The notes under the pieces were generated by a model. It saw only the letters and a list, made by a program, of their open reading frames with translations. It ran no database searches and was not told where the DNA came from. The translations under genes were made by a program, and so were the position numbers. Shown here piece after piece: positions 37,515 to 46,087 of a stretch of DNA of 64,000 nt (positions within the stretch are counted from its first letter, which is position 1; every line of letters begins with the position of its first letter). Source of the DNA: CAWBUW01 sp963792075 (GTDB lineage Bacteria; Chloroflexota; Anaerolineae; Anaerolineales; UBA4823); the NCBI GenBank assembly GCA_963792075.1, contig CAWBUW010000012.1:62001-126000 (forward strand), read 5' to 3'.

Positions 37515-39224
37515 CTACGGAACAGAGGTATTGGTTGGGCTGGCGGAGCCCGCCTCCCCACTATTGTTGCGTTTGGTCACCAAGAACCAATTCGTCACCG
37601 TATTGAAACGGTCGCTCGGGTCAAACAGAGGTCCCATGCGCACTCCCTGTACCTGGGCATCTACCGCATAACGATACACCGGGTAAAAAAGGGGCAGCGC
37701 AGGCAGCTCTTTCTCAAACCGTACCTGGAAGTTACGATATAACCGCGTCCGTTCGGCAATATCTACCGTTGTCCGCGCCTGCTCCAGGTATTCACTTGCC
37801 TGCCGGTCATCCCACATGGAATAATTCTGTCCTCCGGTTATTTGCGCCTGGTGCCAGAAAGGATAGGGGTCCGGATCAGGCGATCGGGACAAGTTCAGGT
37901 CAATCAACGCAGCCTGGTGCACCCGGTTGTTAAGGCTTGTTACCAGCTCATCGTATGGCAAGGCTTTCAGAGTGACTTCAACCCCCAATTTAGCATAATC
38001 TCTGCGGATCGCTTCAGCAATTGCGCGGTGTTGGTCCGTGTCCGGATACAACAGCTCAAATGCCAGCGCCTCGCCTTGGTCGTTCTGGCGGACCGTTCCC
38101 CCAGCAGCCGGGATCGTGTAACCTGCTTCTTTCAACAGCGCCACCGCTGCATCAGGATCGAACTCCACGCGTTTGACCCCATCGTAATACGCCCAGGTGC
38201 CTGGGAAAATCGGCCCATCGGCCAGAATCGCCTGCCCGCCCAGGATACGATCAATCATCCACTGGCGGTTCATCCCCAACCAAAGCGCCTGGCGCACCGA
38301 AACATCCTGGAAGAACTTCACTTTTTGGTCGCTCAGGTTGAAGATCAGCATGCTCAGCGCAGGTAAACGCCCGGTGTGCAGATTTAAGTTCGGCGCGGCC
38401 AATACATTGGGCAGAATTTCTAAAGGCACGTCACCCAAACCTAAAACCTCACCTTGCTGGTAAGCAGCAAAAGCCGATCCAGCATCGGGAAAGTAGCGGA
38501 AGGTAAATTGTTCGATAAAGGGTGGCTGGCTATAATAATCCTTGAACGCGCGCAGGACAATCCCCCGGATCTGCCCATCCTCAGTCAGCAGTTGCTCGAA
38601 GCGGTATGGCCCGCTCCCCACCGGAGACAGGTTGAACGGTGCATCAATGATCTCTGCCAGGCTCAGCTCACCCAACAGGTGTTCGGGGAGCACACCAAAA
38701 GTCAGGTAGTCCAGGAAGGGCGCAAAGGGCTCCGGCAGGCGGAACTGGAGGATCTTGTCATCCAGTCGTTGGATGTCAATCCCCTTCCAGAAATCCTTTA
38801 GGTCCTGCGACACCGGCGAGCCATCTTCGCGCATCCGCTCGATGGTGAAGATCACGTCATCCGAAGTCACCGGAGCGCCGTCATGCCACACGGCGTTCTG
38901 CCGCAACGAGAAGTTGTACACATTCCCATCGCGTGAGATACCCCATGAATCGGCCAGGTCAGCCTGGGGTAGACCACGGTCATCAAATTTAACCAGCCCG
39001 CTGAATAGCAGGCGATCTACGTCTCGATCCAATGGGTTATAGGTATCGAGCAGCGGATTGAAACGCACGGGGGCGCCAATCAACCCCTCCGTGTACACGC
39101 CCCCGGTAGCCGGCTCGATTACCGGTTCAATCGGAGACAGGCTCGGTTGCTTGCCCAGCAGCAGCGCCGCAATCGCCACCACTGCCAGCAAAGCGATCAG
39201 AATAGGCCAACGCAGTTTTTTCAT
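37515..39224 (-). CDS. Family-5 extracellular solute-binding protein
   Basis: 569 residues. A single uncleaved-looking membrane anchor (RWPILIALLAVVAIAALLL, residues 4-22) has no lipobox Cys, unlike the other binding proteins here. The mature part has the family-5 pattern: DSWGISRDGNVYNFSLRQNAVWHDG, split across the signature region, and VRQALWLGMNRQWMIDRIL. It probably binds peptides or other oligomers. No permease genes are adjacent; it precedes two glycosyltransferase genes instead. The start at 39224 is preferred because the longer frame reads through a GC-rich terminator region. Confidence 0.88.
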   Translation of the reverse strand: MKKLRWPILIALLAVVAIAALLLGKQPSLSPIEPVIEPATGGVYTEGLIGAPVRFNPLLDTYNPLDRDVDRLLFSGLVKFDDRGLPQADLADSWGISRDGNVYNFSLRQNAVWHDGAPVTSDDVIFTIERMREDGSPVSQDLKDFWKGIDIQRLDDKILQFRLPEPFAPFLDYLTFGVLPEHLLGELSLAEIIDAPFNLSPVGSGPYRFEQLLTEDGQIRGIVLRAFKDYYSQPPFIEQFTFRYFPDAGSAFAAYQQGEVLGLGDVPLEILPNVLAAPNLNLHTGRLPALSMLIFNLSDQKVKFFQDVSVRQALWLGMNRQWMIDRILGGQAILADGPIFPGTWAYYDGVKRVEFDPDAAVALLKEAGYTIPAAGGTVRQNDQGEALAFELLYPDTDQHRAIAEAIRRDYAKLGVEVTLKALPYDELVTSLNNRVHQAALIDLNLSRSPDPDPYPFWHQAQITGGQNYSMWDDRQASEYLEQARTTVDIAERTRLYRNFQVRFEKELPALPLFYPVYRYAVDAQVQGVRMGPLFDPSDRFNTVTNWFLVTKRNNSGEAGSASPTNTSVP

Positions 39225-39231
39225 TAGAAAA

Positions 39232-39284
39232 ATAAAAGGGCCTTTGGGCCCCGAGCGGCCCGCTGTGTGGCGGGCCGCCCCAAA
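39232..39284 (-). terminator. Terminator region between secG and the binding-protein gene
   Basis: On the minus strand a 9-bp GC hairpin (gcggcccgc / gcgggccgc) is followed by a second small stem (gggcc / ggccc) and then TTTTATTTTT. It should end secG transcription before the binding-protein gene. Confidence 0.75.
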
Positions 39285-39320
39285 CAAGCGTTTGATAGAC
39301 CAGGAAGATTCAGCGCGCCA

Positions 39321-39545
39321 CTAACCCTTCACTAACACCGTGGCGATATTAAGCACAAAGAATACCACGCTCAAGACAATGGTCACCCAAAACAGCACAC
39401 GCTCAACACCACGCCGCGCAGTAAACACGCCACCCGTATCGCCGCCGGCCAAACCACCCAGGCCGGCGCCCTTGCTCTGCAAGATCACACTCACAATCAG
39501 CGCAATTGCCGTTATAATCAAGGAGATATCTAGAAAAACTTCCAC
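39321..39545 (-). CDS. secG: Protein translocase subunit SecG
   Basis: A 74-residue two-helix membrane protein of the SecYEG channel. The first helix is SLIITAIALIVSVILQ, followed by the Gly-rich GAGLGGLAGGDTGGVFTARRG and the second helix VLFWVTIVLSVVFFVLN, as in all SecG proteins. It aids insertion and translocation by SecA. It appears to be transcribed alone, with a terminator right after it. Confidence 0.95.
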   Translation of the reverse strand: MEVFLDISLIITAIALIVSVILQSKGAGLGGLAGGDTGGVFTARRGVERVLFWVTIVLSVVFFVLNIATVLVKG

Positions 39546-39572
39546 AACTTGCCTCCAATTTAAACTTTAGTA

Positions 39573-39587
39573 TCTGTCCAAAAATTG
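39573..39587. repeat. 15-bp repeated motif beside a hairpin
   Basis: tctgtccaaaaattg, identical to 50917-50931. In both places a perfect hairpin begins within 10 nt on the same side. Confidence 0.6.
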
Positions 39588-39596
39588 AGTTTTGCC

Positions 39597-39637
39597 TGGT
39601 GGTGTGTGCGGCGGCGTAACCGCCGCACACACCACCA
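39597..39637. repeat. Perfect hairpin, 18-bp stem, CGTAA loop
   Basis: Arms tggtggtgtgtgcggcgg and its exact complement. It lies between the divergent secG and PHP genes, so it cannot be a terminator for either. Confidence 0.9.
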
Positions 39638-39741
39638 AAATAATTTTCGGATAAGTTCTTAGGGATAGATTGCGTCGCTATAAGCGGTCACTTCCCTAGC
39701 TTGCGGATTATACCTTTCGTCTTGGGAATCGTCAAATCATC

Positions 39742-40812
39742 ATGCCCGAATTAAACGAAATCGTCATCAATGTCCATATGCACACCCGGTATTCCGATGG
39801 ACATGGCAGCCACGCCGATATTGGACAGGCTGCGCTGCGCGCCGGGCTGGATGCCGTTATCACCACCGATCATAATGTGTGGGTCTCGGGACCAGAACAA
39901 TACTACCGCAGTGGAGAACGAAGGATGCTGCTCCTGGTTGGCGAGGAAATCCACGACCGCACCCGCGATCCACAGAAGAACCACCTGCTTGTCTTCGGCG
40001 CAGAGAAAGAGCTTGCCCCCCTGGGACATTCCCCCCAGGCCGTGATCGACGGCGTAAATAAAGCTGGCGGACTCGCCTTCCTCGCTCACCCCTACGATCC
40101 GGCTGCCCCGGCCCTGGGGGAAGGCGACATCTCCTGGGTCGATTGGAGCGTGACGGGGTTTACGGGCATCGAGTTGTGGAACGGCTTCTCTGAGCTCAAG
40201 CGCGTGCTGAAAAGCAAACTCCACGCCATTTTCTACGTTTTCAACCCTCACCTCTACCCGCGCGGCCCATTCCCCCAATCTCTGCAAATCTGGGATGATT
40301 TGCTCAACCAGGGGCGAAAAGTAGTCGCCATCGGAGGCTCAGATGCGCACCAACTCCCCGGCCATCTCGGCCCCCTCCGCCGCACGGTATTCCCTTACGA
40401 GTGGCACTTCCGCTGCGTCAACACGCATCTGCTCCTGGCCCAGCCCCTGAGCGGCGAACTCCAGGCCGATAAGCGTCTCATCTTTGATGCTCTGCGGCAA
40501 GGGCACGCTTTCGTCAGCTACGATCTACCCAACCCGACGCGAGGCTTCCGCTTCACCGCTCAAGGCATCGAGGGCACGGCCCAAATGGGCGATGAAATCC
40601 ACGCCCAGAATGGAGTTACCTTCCAAATCCGCCTGCCACAACGCGCCGAGTGCATCCTGCTCAAAGACGGCAAACCGCTCAAGACCTGGAAAAACCGGGA
40701 TAGCTGCACCTACATTACGACCGAACCGGGCGTCTACCGTGTCGAGGTCTTCACTTACTTCTACGGCCGCTGCGGCTGGATCTATTCCAACCCAATCTAC
40801 ATACGGGCGTAG
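39742..40812 (+). CDS. PHP-domain metal-dependent phosphoesterase
   Basis: 356 residues. The PHP N-terminus NVHMHTRYSDGHG supplies the first metal ligands, TTDHNVW the next, then LLVGEEIH, FLAHPYDP and GGSDAHQ with the last ligands. This is the trinuclear-metal fold of the PHP family. The C-terminal ~90 residues form a beta-rich extra domain (FTAQGIEGTAQMGDEI). It probably hydrolyses a phosphate ester; the substrate is unknown. It is a single gene upstream of uvrB. Confidence 0.85.
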   Translation: MPELNEIVINVHMHTRYSDGHGSHADIGQAALRAGLDAVITTDHNVWVSGPEQYYRSGERRMLLLVGEEIHDRTRDPQKNHLLVFGAEKELAPLGHSPQAVIDGVNKAGGLAFLAHPYDPAAPALGEGDISWVDWSVTGFTGIELWNGFSELKRVLKSKLHAIFYVFNPHLYPRGPFPQSLQIWDDLLNQGRKVVAIGGSDAHQLPGHLGPLRRTVFPYEWHFRCVNTHLLLAQPLSGELQADKRLIFDALRQGHAFVSYDLPNPTRGFRFTAQGIEGTAQMGDEIHAQNGVTFQIRLPQRAECILLKDGKPLKTWKNRDSCTYITTEPGVYRVEVFTYFYGRCGWIYSNPIYIRA

Positions 40813-40824
40813 ATGAATTTTATA

Positions 40825-40867
40825 TGGGGTATGCGTGGGCGGCGTAAAGCCGCCCACGCATACCCCA
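40825..40867. repeat. Perfect hairpin, 19-bp stem, GTAAA loop
   Basis: Arms tggggtatgcgtgggcggc and its exact complement, starting 13 nt after the PHP gene stop. No T-run follows. The centre ggcgtaaagcc resembles that of the hairpin at 39597. Confidence 0.9.
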
Positions 40868-40944
40868 ATTCATCAGAAAACCCTCACATTAACGAACATT
40901 TGTGCTATCATCGGGGTACTATCTCCATTGGCTTATGACCTTTC

Positions 40945-43005
40945 ATGTGTAATCCTATGAACTTTCAGCTCAAGGCCCCCTTCCAACCCACCGGCGACCA
41001 ACCCGAAGCCATCCGCCAACTCGTGGAGGGCATCCGGCGCGGCAGCCGCCACCAGGTGCTGCTCGGCGCAACCGGCACGGGCAAAACTTTCACCGTCGCA
41101 TCGATCATCGCCCAGGCCAATATGCCCGCCCTGGTGATGGCGCACAATAAAACGCTGGCGGCCCAGCTCTACGCTGAGTTCAAAGATTTCTTTCCCGACA
41201 ACGCAGTTGAATACTTCGTCTCTTATTACGATTATTACCAGCCCGAGGCTTACGTCCCCCGGCACGACCTGTACATCGAAAAAGAGACCCAGATCAACGA
41301 AGAAATCGAGCGCCTGAGATTGTCTGCCACCACTGCTCTCATGTCGCGCAAGGACGTCATCATCGTGGCCTCTGTCTCCTGCATTTACGGCCTGGGGTCC
41401 CCCGAAGCCTATGGGCGCGTGGTCATCAACCTCGAAACGAACTCTATTTTCCGCCGCAACGCCCTGCTGCGCCAGCTCATCGAGAGCCAGTACGAACGCA
41501 ACGATATCGATCTACACCCCGGCGCTTTCCGCGTGCGCGGCGACACTCTCGAGATCGTCCCGGCCTACCAGGACCGTTTTGGCTACCGGATCACCTTCTT
41601 TGGGGATGAGATCGAGCGCATCGTTGAATTCGATGCCACCACGGGTGAGCTTCGCCGCGAGCTGGAGACAGTCGCCATCTATCCTGCCAAGCACTTCATC
41701 ACGGATGAACAGAAGATGCAGCAGGCCATCCAGGACATCGATCAAGAGCTGCAGGAACGCATCGCTTACTTCAAAGCCAACGATAAACTGCTCGAAGCCC
41801 AGCGCATCGAGCAGCGCGCCATGTATGACCTGGAAATGCTGCGGGAGATTGGCTACTGCTCAGGCATCGAGAACTACTCGCGCCACATGGATCAGCGCCC
41901 TGCTGGCTCACCGCCCTGGACTCTGGTGGATTACCTTCCCTCCGATTATTTATTGATCATCGACAAATCGCACATGACCATCCCCCAGGTCCGCGGCATG
42001 TACAATGGCGATCGCAGCCGCAAGCAAACCCTCGTGGATTACGGTTTCCGTCTACCCTCCGCCCTGGACAACCGCCCGCTCACCTTCAAAGAGTTCGAGC
42101 AGCACATGGGTTACACCATCTACACTTCCGCCACGCCAGGCCCCTATGAGATGGAGCGCGCCGACCAGGTTGTCGAGCAGATCATCCGTCCGACCGGCCT
42201 GGTGGATCCCGCGGTCGAAGTGCGCCCTGTCGAAGGCCAGATTGACAACCTGGTTGGTGAAATCCGCCAGCGGGTCGAGGCCGGCCAGCGCGTCCTCATC
42301 ACCACGCTCACCAAGCGCATGGCCGAAAAGCTCGCCGACTACCTCATGGAGCTGGGCATCAAAGTCCACTACTTGCATTCCGAGATCGACACCCTCGAAC
42401 GCATCGGGATCTTACGTGATCTACGCCTGGGAGTCTTCGACGTGGTGGTTGGGATCAACCTGCTGCGAGAAGGCCTCGACCTGCCGGAAGTCTCCCTGGT
42501 CGCCATCCTGGATGCGGACAAAGAGGGTTTCCTCCGTTCAGGGACTGCGCTCATCCAGACCATTGGCCGCGCCGCCCGCCACGTGGAGGGCAAAGTCATC
42601 ATGTACGCCGACCGCATGACCAACTCGATGAATAAAGCGATCGACGAAACCAACCGCCGCCGGGCCAAGCAGGTTGCCTATAACGAGGCTCACGGCATCC
42701 AACCCATCAGCATATTCAAAGCCGTACGCGACCTCACTGACCAGCTTTCTGGCGGGGCGGCGGCGCATGCCGTCTCTGACAACCGCGGCGAGTACCGGGC
42801 ACGTGAGACCACCGGGCTGAATAAGAACGAGATCCAGCGCGTGCTCTCCGAGCTTGAAAAACAAATGAAAGAATCCGCCAAGAACCTCGAGTTCGAGAAG
42901 GCTGCTGTGTTGCGCGATCAGATCTTCGAGCTGCGCGGTATTCTGGCCGAAGAATCGAAACTGCCTCCCTGGGAAAAGGTGCGCCTGCTGTCCGGTGAGG
43001 AATAG
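40945..43005 (+). CDS. uvrB: UvrABC excinuclease subunit B with an altered Walker B motif
   Basis: 686 residues. It is the damage-verifying helicase-like subunit of nucleotide excision repair. All family blocks are present: FQPTGDQPEAIRQL, P-loop GATGTGKTFT, the beta-hairpin YYDYYQPEAYVP, GMYNGDRSRKQTLV, FEQHMGYTIYTSATPG, INLLREGLDLPE, QTIGRAARH, and the C-terminal UVR motif (LEFEKAAVLRDQIFELR). The Walker B box, normally DESH, reads DKSH (Lys341, codon AAA 41965-41967). The Glu is the catalytic base for ATP hydrolysis. An alternative start is ATG 40957. The rest of the protein shows no decay. Confidence 0.96.
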   Translation: MCNPMNFQLKAPFQPTGDQPEAIRQLVEGIRRGSRHQVLLGATGTGKTFTVASIIAQANMPALVMAHNKTLAAQLYAEFKDFFPDNAVEYFVSYYDYYQPEAYVPRHDLYIEKETQINEEIERLRLSATTALMSRKDVIIVASVSCIYGLGSPEAYGRVVINLETNSIFRRNALLRQLIESQYERNDIDLHPGAFRVRGDTLEIVPAYQDRFGYRITFFGDEIERIVEFDATTGELRRELETVAIYPAKHFITDEQKMQQAIQDIDQELQERIAYFKANDKLLEAQRIEQRAMYDLEMLREIGYCSGIENYSRHMDQRPAGSPPWTLVDYLPSDYLLIIDKSHMTIPQVRGMYNGDRSRKQTLVDYGFRLPSALDNRPLTFKEFEQHMGYTIYTSATPGPYEMERADQVVEQIIRPTGLVDPAVEVRPVEGQIDNLVGEIRQRVEAGQRVLITTLTKRMAEKLADYLMELGIKVHYLHSEIDTLERIGILRDLRLGVFDVVVGINLLREGLDLPEVSLVAILDADKEGFLRSGTALIQTIGRAARHVEGKVIMYADRMTNSMNKAIDETNRRRAKQVAYNEAHGIQPISIFKAVRDLTDQLSGGAAAHAVSDNRGEYRARETTGLNKNEIQRVLSELEKQMKESAKNLEFEKAAVLRDQIFELRGILAEESKLPPWEKVRLLSGEE

Positions 43006-43140
43006 CCCCATCGATCGATATGCCAACGTCATATGACCGCAGGCATGACCTCCAGCACTGCCCAAGATGACCGCGCCGGCGTAAGACAGGCTGCCCTTCG
43101 TGCGCGCGAGCTGGGCTTATTGTGAGAATCGCACACCACT

Positions 43141-43173
43141 TTCACAGCTTCTTCACAACTTCTTCATAAGCAT
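43141..43173. promoter_or_regulatory. Three 11-bp direct repeats, likely OmpR-type regulator site
   Basis: ttcacagcttc (43141), ttcacaacttc (43152) and ttcataagcat (43163), in register at 11 bp. OmpR/PhoB-type regulators bind direct repeats of this period. It lies 73 nt before the Gly/Met-rich protein start, next to an OmpR-type two-component system. Confidence 0.65.
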
Positions 43174-43245
43174 CCGGTAAACTTATCTCAGGTTGGTAAA
43201 CATAACCAATCTCAAATAAAAAATATTTAGTAAGAAGGAGTTAGA

Positions 43246-43848
43246 ATGTTGAAGAAAATTTTGGTTACCGGTTCCGTTATCGTAGCAGTCGTTGCCATAG
43301 CGTTCGCCGCTTTTGTGGGGTACGCTTCTGCCCAAACCCCGCAGCCTGGCGGAGGCCCGGCAGTGAATGGGGTCCAGGGCTTTGGCCCAGGGCAAATGAT
43401 GGGCGGCCGCGGGAACTCGACCGAAGGATACCAGGGTTACGGCCCGGGCATGATGAACCGAGGCAATTATGCCCAGGGTACCCAGGGCTACGGTCCCGGT
43501 ACGATGGGCCGCCGCGGTGGACAGGGTTTTGCCCAGGGTGAAGGCCCACTGCACACCTACATGGTGGCCGCTTTCGCCGAAGCATTGAACCTGACCCCCG
43601 AAGCGCTGCAGGCTGAGCTGGACGCCGGCAAGACGATGTACGATGTCGCCGCCGAGAATGGCTACACTGCCGAGCAGTTCACCGAGCTGATGACCTCTGC
43701 TCGCACCACCGCTCTGGGACAGGCCGTCGCTGCGGGTGATATCACTCAGCAACAGGCCGATTGGATGCAGCAGCGCTGGGAAGTCCAGGCAGAAAACGGC
43801 TTTGGCCCTGGCAACTGCCCGATGCGTGACGCGGACGATCTTCCGTAA
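43246..43848 (+). CDS. Secreted Gly/Met-rich protein with a helical C-terminal domain
   Basis: 200 residues. A signal peptide ends near ASAQ (about residue 29). Residues 30-100 are low-complexity with repeats of the form G-Y-G-P-G-(M/T)-M (QGFGPGQMM, QGYGPGMM, QGYGPGTM). The C-terminal part is helical: LNLTPEALQAELDAGKTMYDVAAENG, in two stretches, resembles small stress-induced exported proteins with DUF2680-like helices; I do not assign a family. AAGGAG precedes the ATG. It is probably the output gene of the downstream two-component system. The Met-rich repeats hint at metal binding (inference). Confidence 0.75.
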   Translation: MLKKILVTGSVIVAVVAIAFAAFVGYASAQTPQPGGGPAVNGVQGFGPGQMMGGRGNSTEGYQGYGPGMMNRGNYAQGTQGYGPGTMGRRGGQGFAQGEGPLHTYMVAAFAEALNLTPEALQAELDAGKTMYDVAAENGYTAEQFTELMTSARTTALGQAVAAGDITQQQADWMQQRWEVQAENGFGPGNCPMRDADDLP

Positions 43849-43857
43849 GCCATCAAG

Positions 43858-43924
43858 GGAGAAAATATACGTACCTGTGGGGATGGTGCGCAGCACCATC
43901 CCCACAGGTACGTATATTTTCTCC
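43858..43924. repeat. Perfect hairpin, 32-bp stem, GCA loop
   Basis: The longest perfect stem in the window. Its outer half is AT-rich (ggagaaaatatacgtacc) and its inner half GC-rich (tgtggggatggtgc). It starts 10 nt after the Gly/Met-rich protein stop and lies before the response-regulator promoter. A tgtccaaaaa motif follows on the minus strand. Confidence 0.92.
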
Positions 43925-43953
43925 TTGTTTTCGTCTTTTTGGACAACCCCTGC

Positions 43954-43962
43954 TGTTATAAT
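43954..43962 (+). promoter_or_regulatory. Extended -10 promoter of the two-component operon
   Basis: TGTTATAAT, a perfect extended -10, 22 nt before the response-regulator ATG. No clear -35. Confidence 0.6.
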
Positions 43963-43983
43963 ACAGGTTTGTTGGGAGTCGCC

Positions 43984-44664
43984 ATGGCAACGATCCTGAT
44001 TATCGAAGATGAACCCGAATTGGTACGAGTGCTGCGTTCCTACCTCGAGCAGGCCGGTTTTACCGTGCTCTCTGCCGGGCGTGGGGATTCCGGGCTTTCC
44101 ACCTGGGAGCACAAACGCCCCGACCTGGTGATACTCGACCTTAACCTGCCGGGATTGGACGGCCTGGACGTGGCCCGGGAAATTCGCCATAAAGCGACCA
44201 CTCCCATCATTATGCTCACCGCCCGCGTCGAAGAAGCCGACCAGTTGATCGGCCTGGAGCTGGGTGCAGATGATTACATCACCAAGCCCTTCTCGCCGCG
44301 TCTCGTCGTGGCGCGCGTGCGCGCCCTGCTCCGCCGCAAGGATGTCAGCGCAGCGCCGCCGCAAGTGCTGCGCGTGGGCGAATTGGAGATCGACCTGGAT
44401 GCCCATACGGTGCGCCGTGCAGAAGAATACATCGACCTCACCCCCACCGAGTTCAACCTGTTGGCGACCCTGGTTGCACAGCCTGGCCGCGCATTTACGC
44501 GCTTGCAGCTTCTCGAAGCATCTCAAGGGATGGCTTATGAAGGGTATGAGCGCACCATAGACGCTCATATCAAGAACCTGCGCGCAAAGATCGAGCCAGA
44601 CCCCAAGAAGCCACGCCGGATCGAAACCGTCTTTGGCATCGGTTACCGCTTTGCCAGGGAATGA
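43984..44664 (+). CDS. OmpR-family response regulator
   Basis: 226 residues. The receiver domain (about 1-115) has the acidic pair IIEDEPE, the phospho-acceptor Asp in LVILDLNLPG, the Thr of IIMLTAR and the Lys of DDYITKPFSP. A winged-helix DNA-binding domain follows (about 130-225: DLTPTEFNLLATL, RTIDAHIKNLRAKI, VFGIGYRFA). ATG 43984 fits better than the longer frame because GGGAG lies 5 nt before it. The kinase gene is 34 nt downstream. The likely target is the gene at 43246, preceded by 11-bp direct repeats. Confidence 0.95.
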   Translation: MATILIIEDEPELVRVLRSYLEQAGFTVLSAGRGDSGLSTWEHKRPDLVILDLNLPGLDGLDVAREIRHKATTPIIMLTARVEEADQLIGLELGADDYITKPFSPRLVVARVRALLRRKDVSAAPPQVLRVGELEIDLDAHTVRRAEEYIDLTPTEFNLLATLVAQPGRAFTRLQLLEASQGMAYEGYERTIDAHIKNLRAKIEPDPKKPRRIETVFGIGYRFARE

Positions 44665-44698
44665 TCCATTCTCATTATCGATGAAATAAAGTTCACCT

Positions 44699-46087
44699 AT
44701 GCGCCTTAGATTAATTTTTTCGTTCGTCCTGGTTGTCGTACTCTCTATTACAGGCGTCGTGCTGATCGCCCTGGTCAGCACGCAACGCGAGGTACGTTCA
44801 TTTATGACCGGCGGCATGAATCGCCTGGAAGCCATCCAATCCAACCTGGAGCAGTATTACCAGACACATGGCAGTTGGGAGGGCGCCGGCCTGCTGCTCC
44901 AATCCAGCATCCCCATGATGCCGGGGAAGGGGCCAGGGTTGGGCAACGGTCAAGGAATGATGAACAGCCTGCTTGTGCTGGCCGACTCAAACGGCACGCG
45001 CCTGGCAGACAGCACCGGCCAACCCACCTCAGGCCAATTGAGCAGCGCAGAAAAAGAGGGGGCCCTGGTCTTACGTTCCGGCCTGCGCACCGTTGGCTAC
45101 CTCTATTACAAAGGCGGGATGGGTTTCACCAGCGGGGATGAAAGCTTTTTAGTTACTCGCCTGACGGTCGCCGCGCTGATCGCCGGGGTGGTGGCGGGCA
45201 GCCTGGCGCTGATACTCGCTCTTTTCCTTGCCTATCGCCTGGTCCGCCCGGTCCAGGAGCTGACCCATGCCGCCCACGAGATGGCCCAGGGTGACCTCTC
45301 CCAGCGCGTCACAGCCCGCGGCAAGGATGAGCTGGCCGAACTGGGCCACGCCTTCAACTTCATGGCCAACTCGCTCCAGACGGCCCAAACCAGCCGCCGT
45401 GCCATGACCGCGGATATCGCGCACGAACTGCGCACACCCCTGGCCGTCCAGCGCGCCAACATCGAAGCCATGCTGGACGGCGTTTACCCGCTTACGACAG
45501 ATAACCTGGCGCCGGTGCTGGAGCAAAACCACCTGCTTACCCGCCTGGTAGAGGATTTACGCACGCTGGCGCTGGTGGATGACGGGCAATTGAAACTGGA
45601 AATGACTCCCACCGAAATTGGGCCGCTTTCCGAACGCCTGATCACCCGCTTCCGCCCTCAGGCAGAAGCACACGGCGTGAAGCTGATCCTGAACCCCTCG
45701 GCTGTTCCCATTGCCCCTATCCACCTCGATCCCATGCGGATTGAGCAGATCCTCTCTAACCTCATCTCGAACGCCTTACGCTACACCCCCTCCGGCGGAC
45801 AAATCGAGATCACTCTGGTCCGCAATCCCGGCGGAGTGACAATACAAACCCACGACAGCGGCCCAGGCATTCCAGAAGAAGCGCTCGGGCAAGTTTTTGA
45901 ACGTTTTTACCGCGCCGATAAAAGCCGCAGCCGGTCAGAAGGTGGCAGCGGCCTGGGACTGGCCATTGCCCGCCAGCTCGCCGAGGCGCACGGTGGTACG
46001 CTGACTGCTGCCAACCATCCTCAGGGAGGCGCCGTGTTCACCCTCAGCCTCCCCAGCAGGCTGCCAGGTAAAGATGATCAAAAATAA
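44699..46087 (+). CDS. Sensor histidine kinase, partner of the response regulator
   Basis: 462 residues. The first membrane helix is at the N-terminus (about 5-25), then an extracytoplasmic sensor of about 125 residues rich in Met/Gly (SIPMMPGKGPGLGNGQGMMNS), a second helix (about 155-180), HAMP, HisKA with TADIAHELRTPLAV, and HATPase (NLISNALRYTP, HDSGPGIPEE, GSGLGLAIAR). The sensor's Met-Gly segment resembles the repeats of the secreted protein at 43246, which may mean the two recognise the same ligand. It overlaps the following ybaK-like gene by 14 nt. Confidence 0.94.
   Translation: MRLRLIFSFVLVVVLSITGVVLIALVSTQREVRSFMTGGMNRLEAIQSNLEQYYQTHGSWEGAGLLLQSSIPMMPGKGPGLGNGQGMMNSLLVLADSNGTRLADSTGQPTSGQLSSAEKEGALVLRSGLRTVGYLYYKGGMGFTSGDESFLVTRLTVAALIAGVVAGSLALILALFLAYRLVRPVQELTHAAHEMAQGDLSQRVTARGKDELAELGHAFNFMANSLQTAQTSRRAMTADIAHELRTPLAVQRANIEAMLDGVYPLTTDNLAPVLEQNHLLTRLVEDLRTLALVDDGQLKLEMTPTEIGPLSERLITRFRPQAEAHGVKLILNPSAVPIAPIHLDPMRIEQILSNLISNALRYTPSGGQIEITLVRNPGGVTIQTHDSGPGIPEEALGQVFERFYRADKSRSRSEGGSGLGLAIARQLAEAHGGTLTAANHPQGGAVFTLSLPSRLPGKDDQK

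Noticed and set aside
42538..43065. Antisense frame at the end of uvrB as a separate gene
   Set aside because: It lies almost entirely within uvrB and shows no domain or ribosome binding site.
43006..43140. Possible small gene after uvrB
   Set aside because: Only short frames without ribosome binding sites; the region is better read as the uvrB 3' flank and the upstream regulatory zone of the next gene.
43974..43995. ttgggagtcgccatggcaacg resembles the outer repeat at 25190 and 46571
   Set aside because: It is the ribosome binding site and start codon of the response regulator. Four to five of 21 positions differ and the rest of the element is missing, so chance similarity is more likely.
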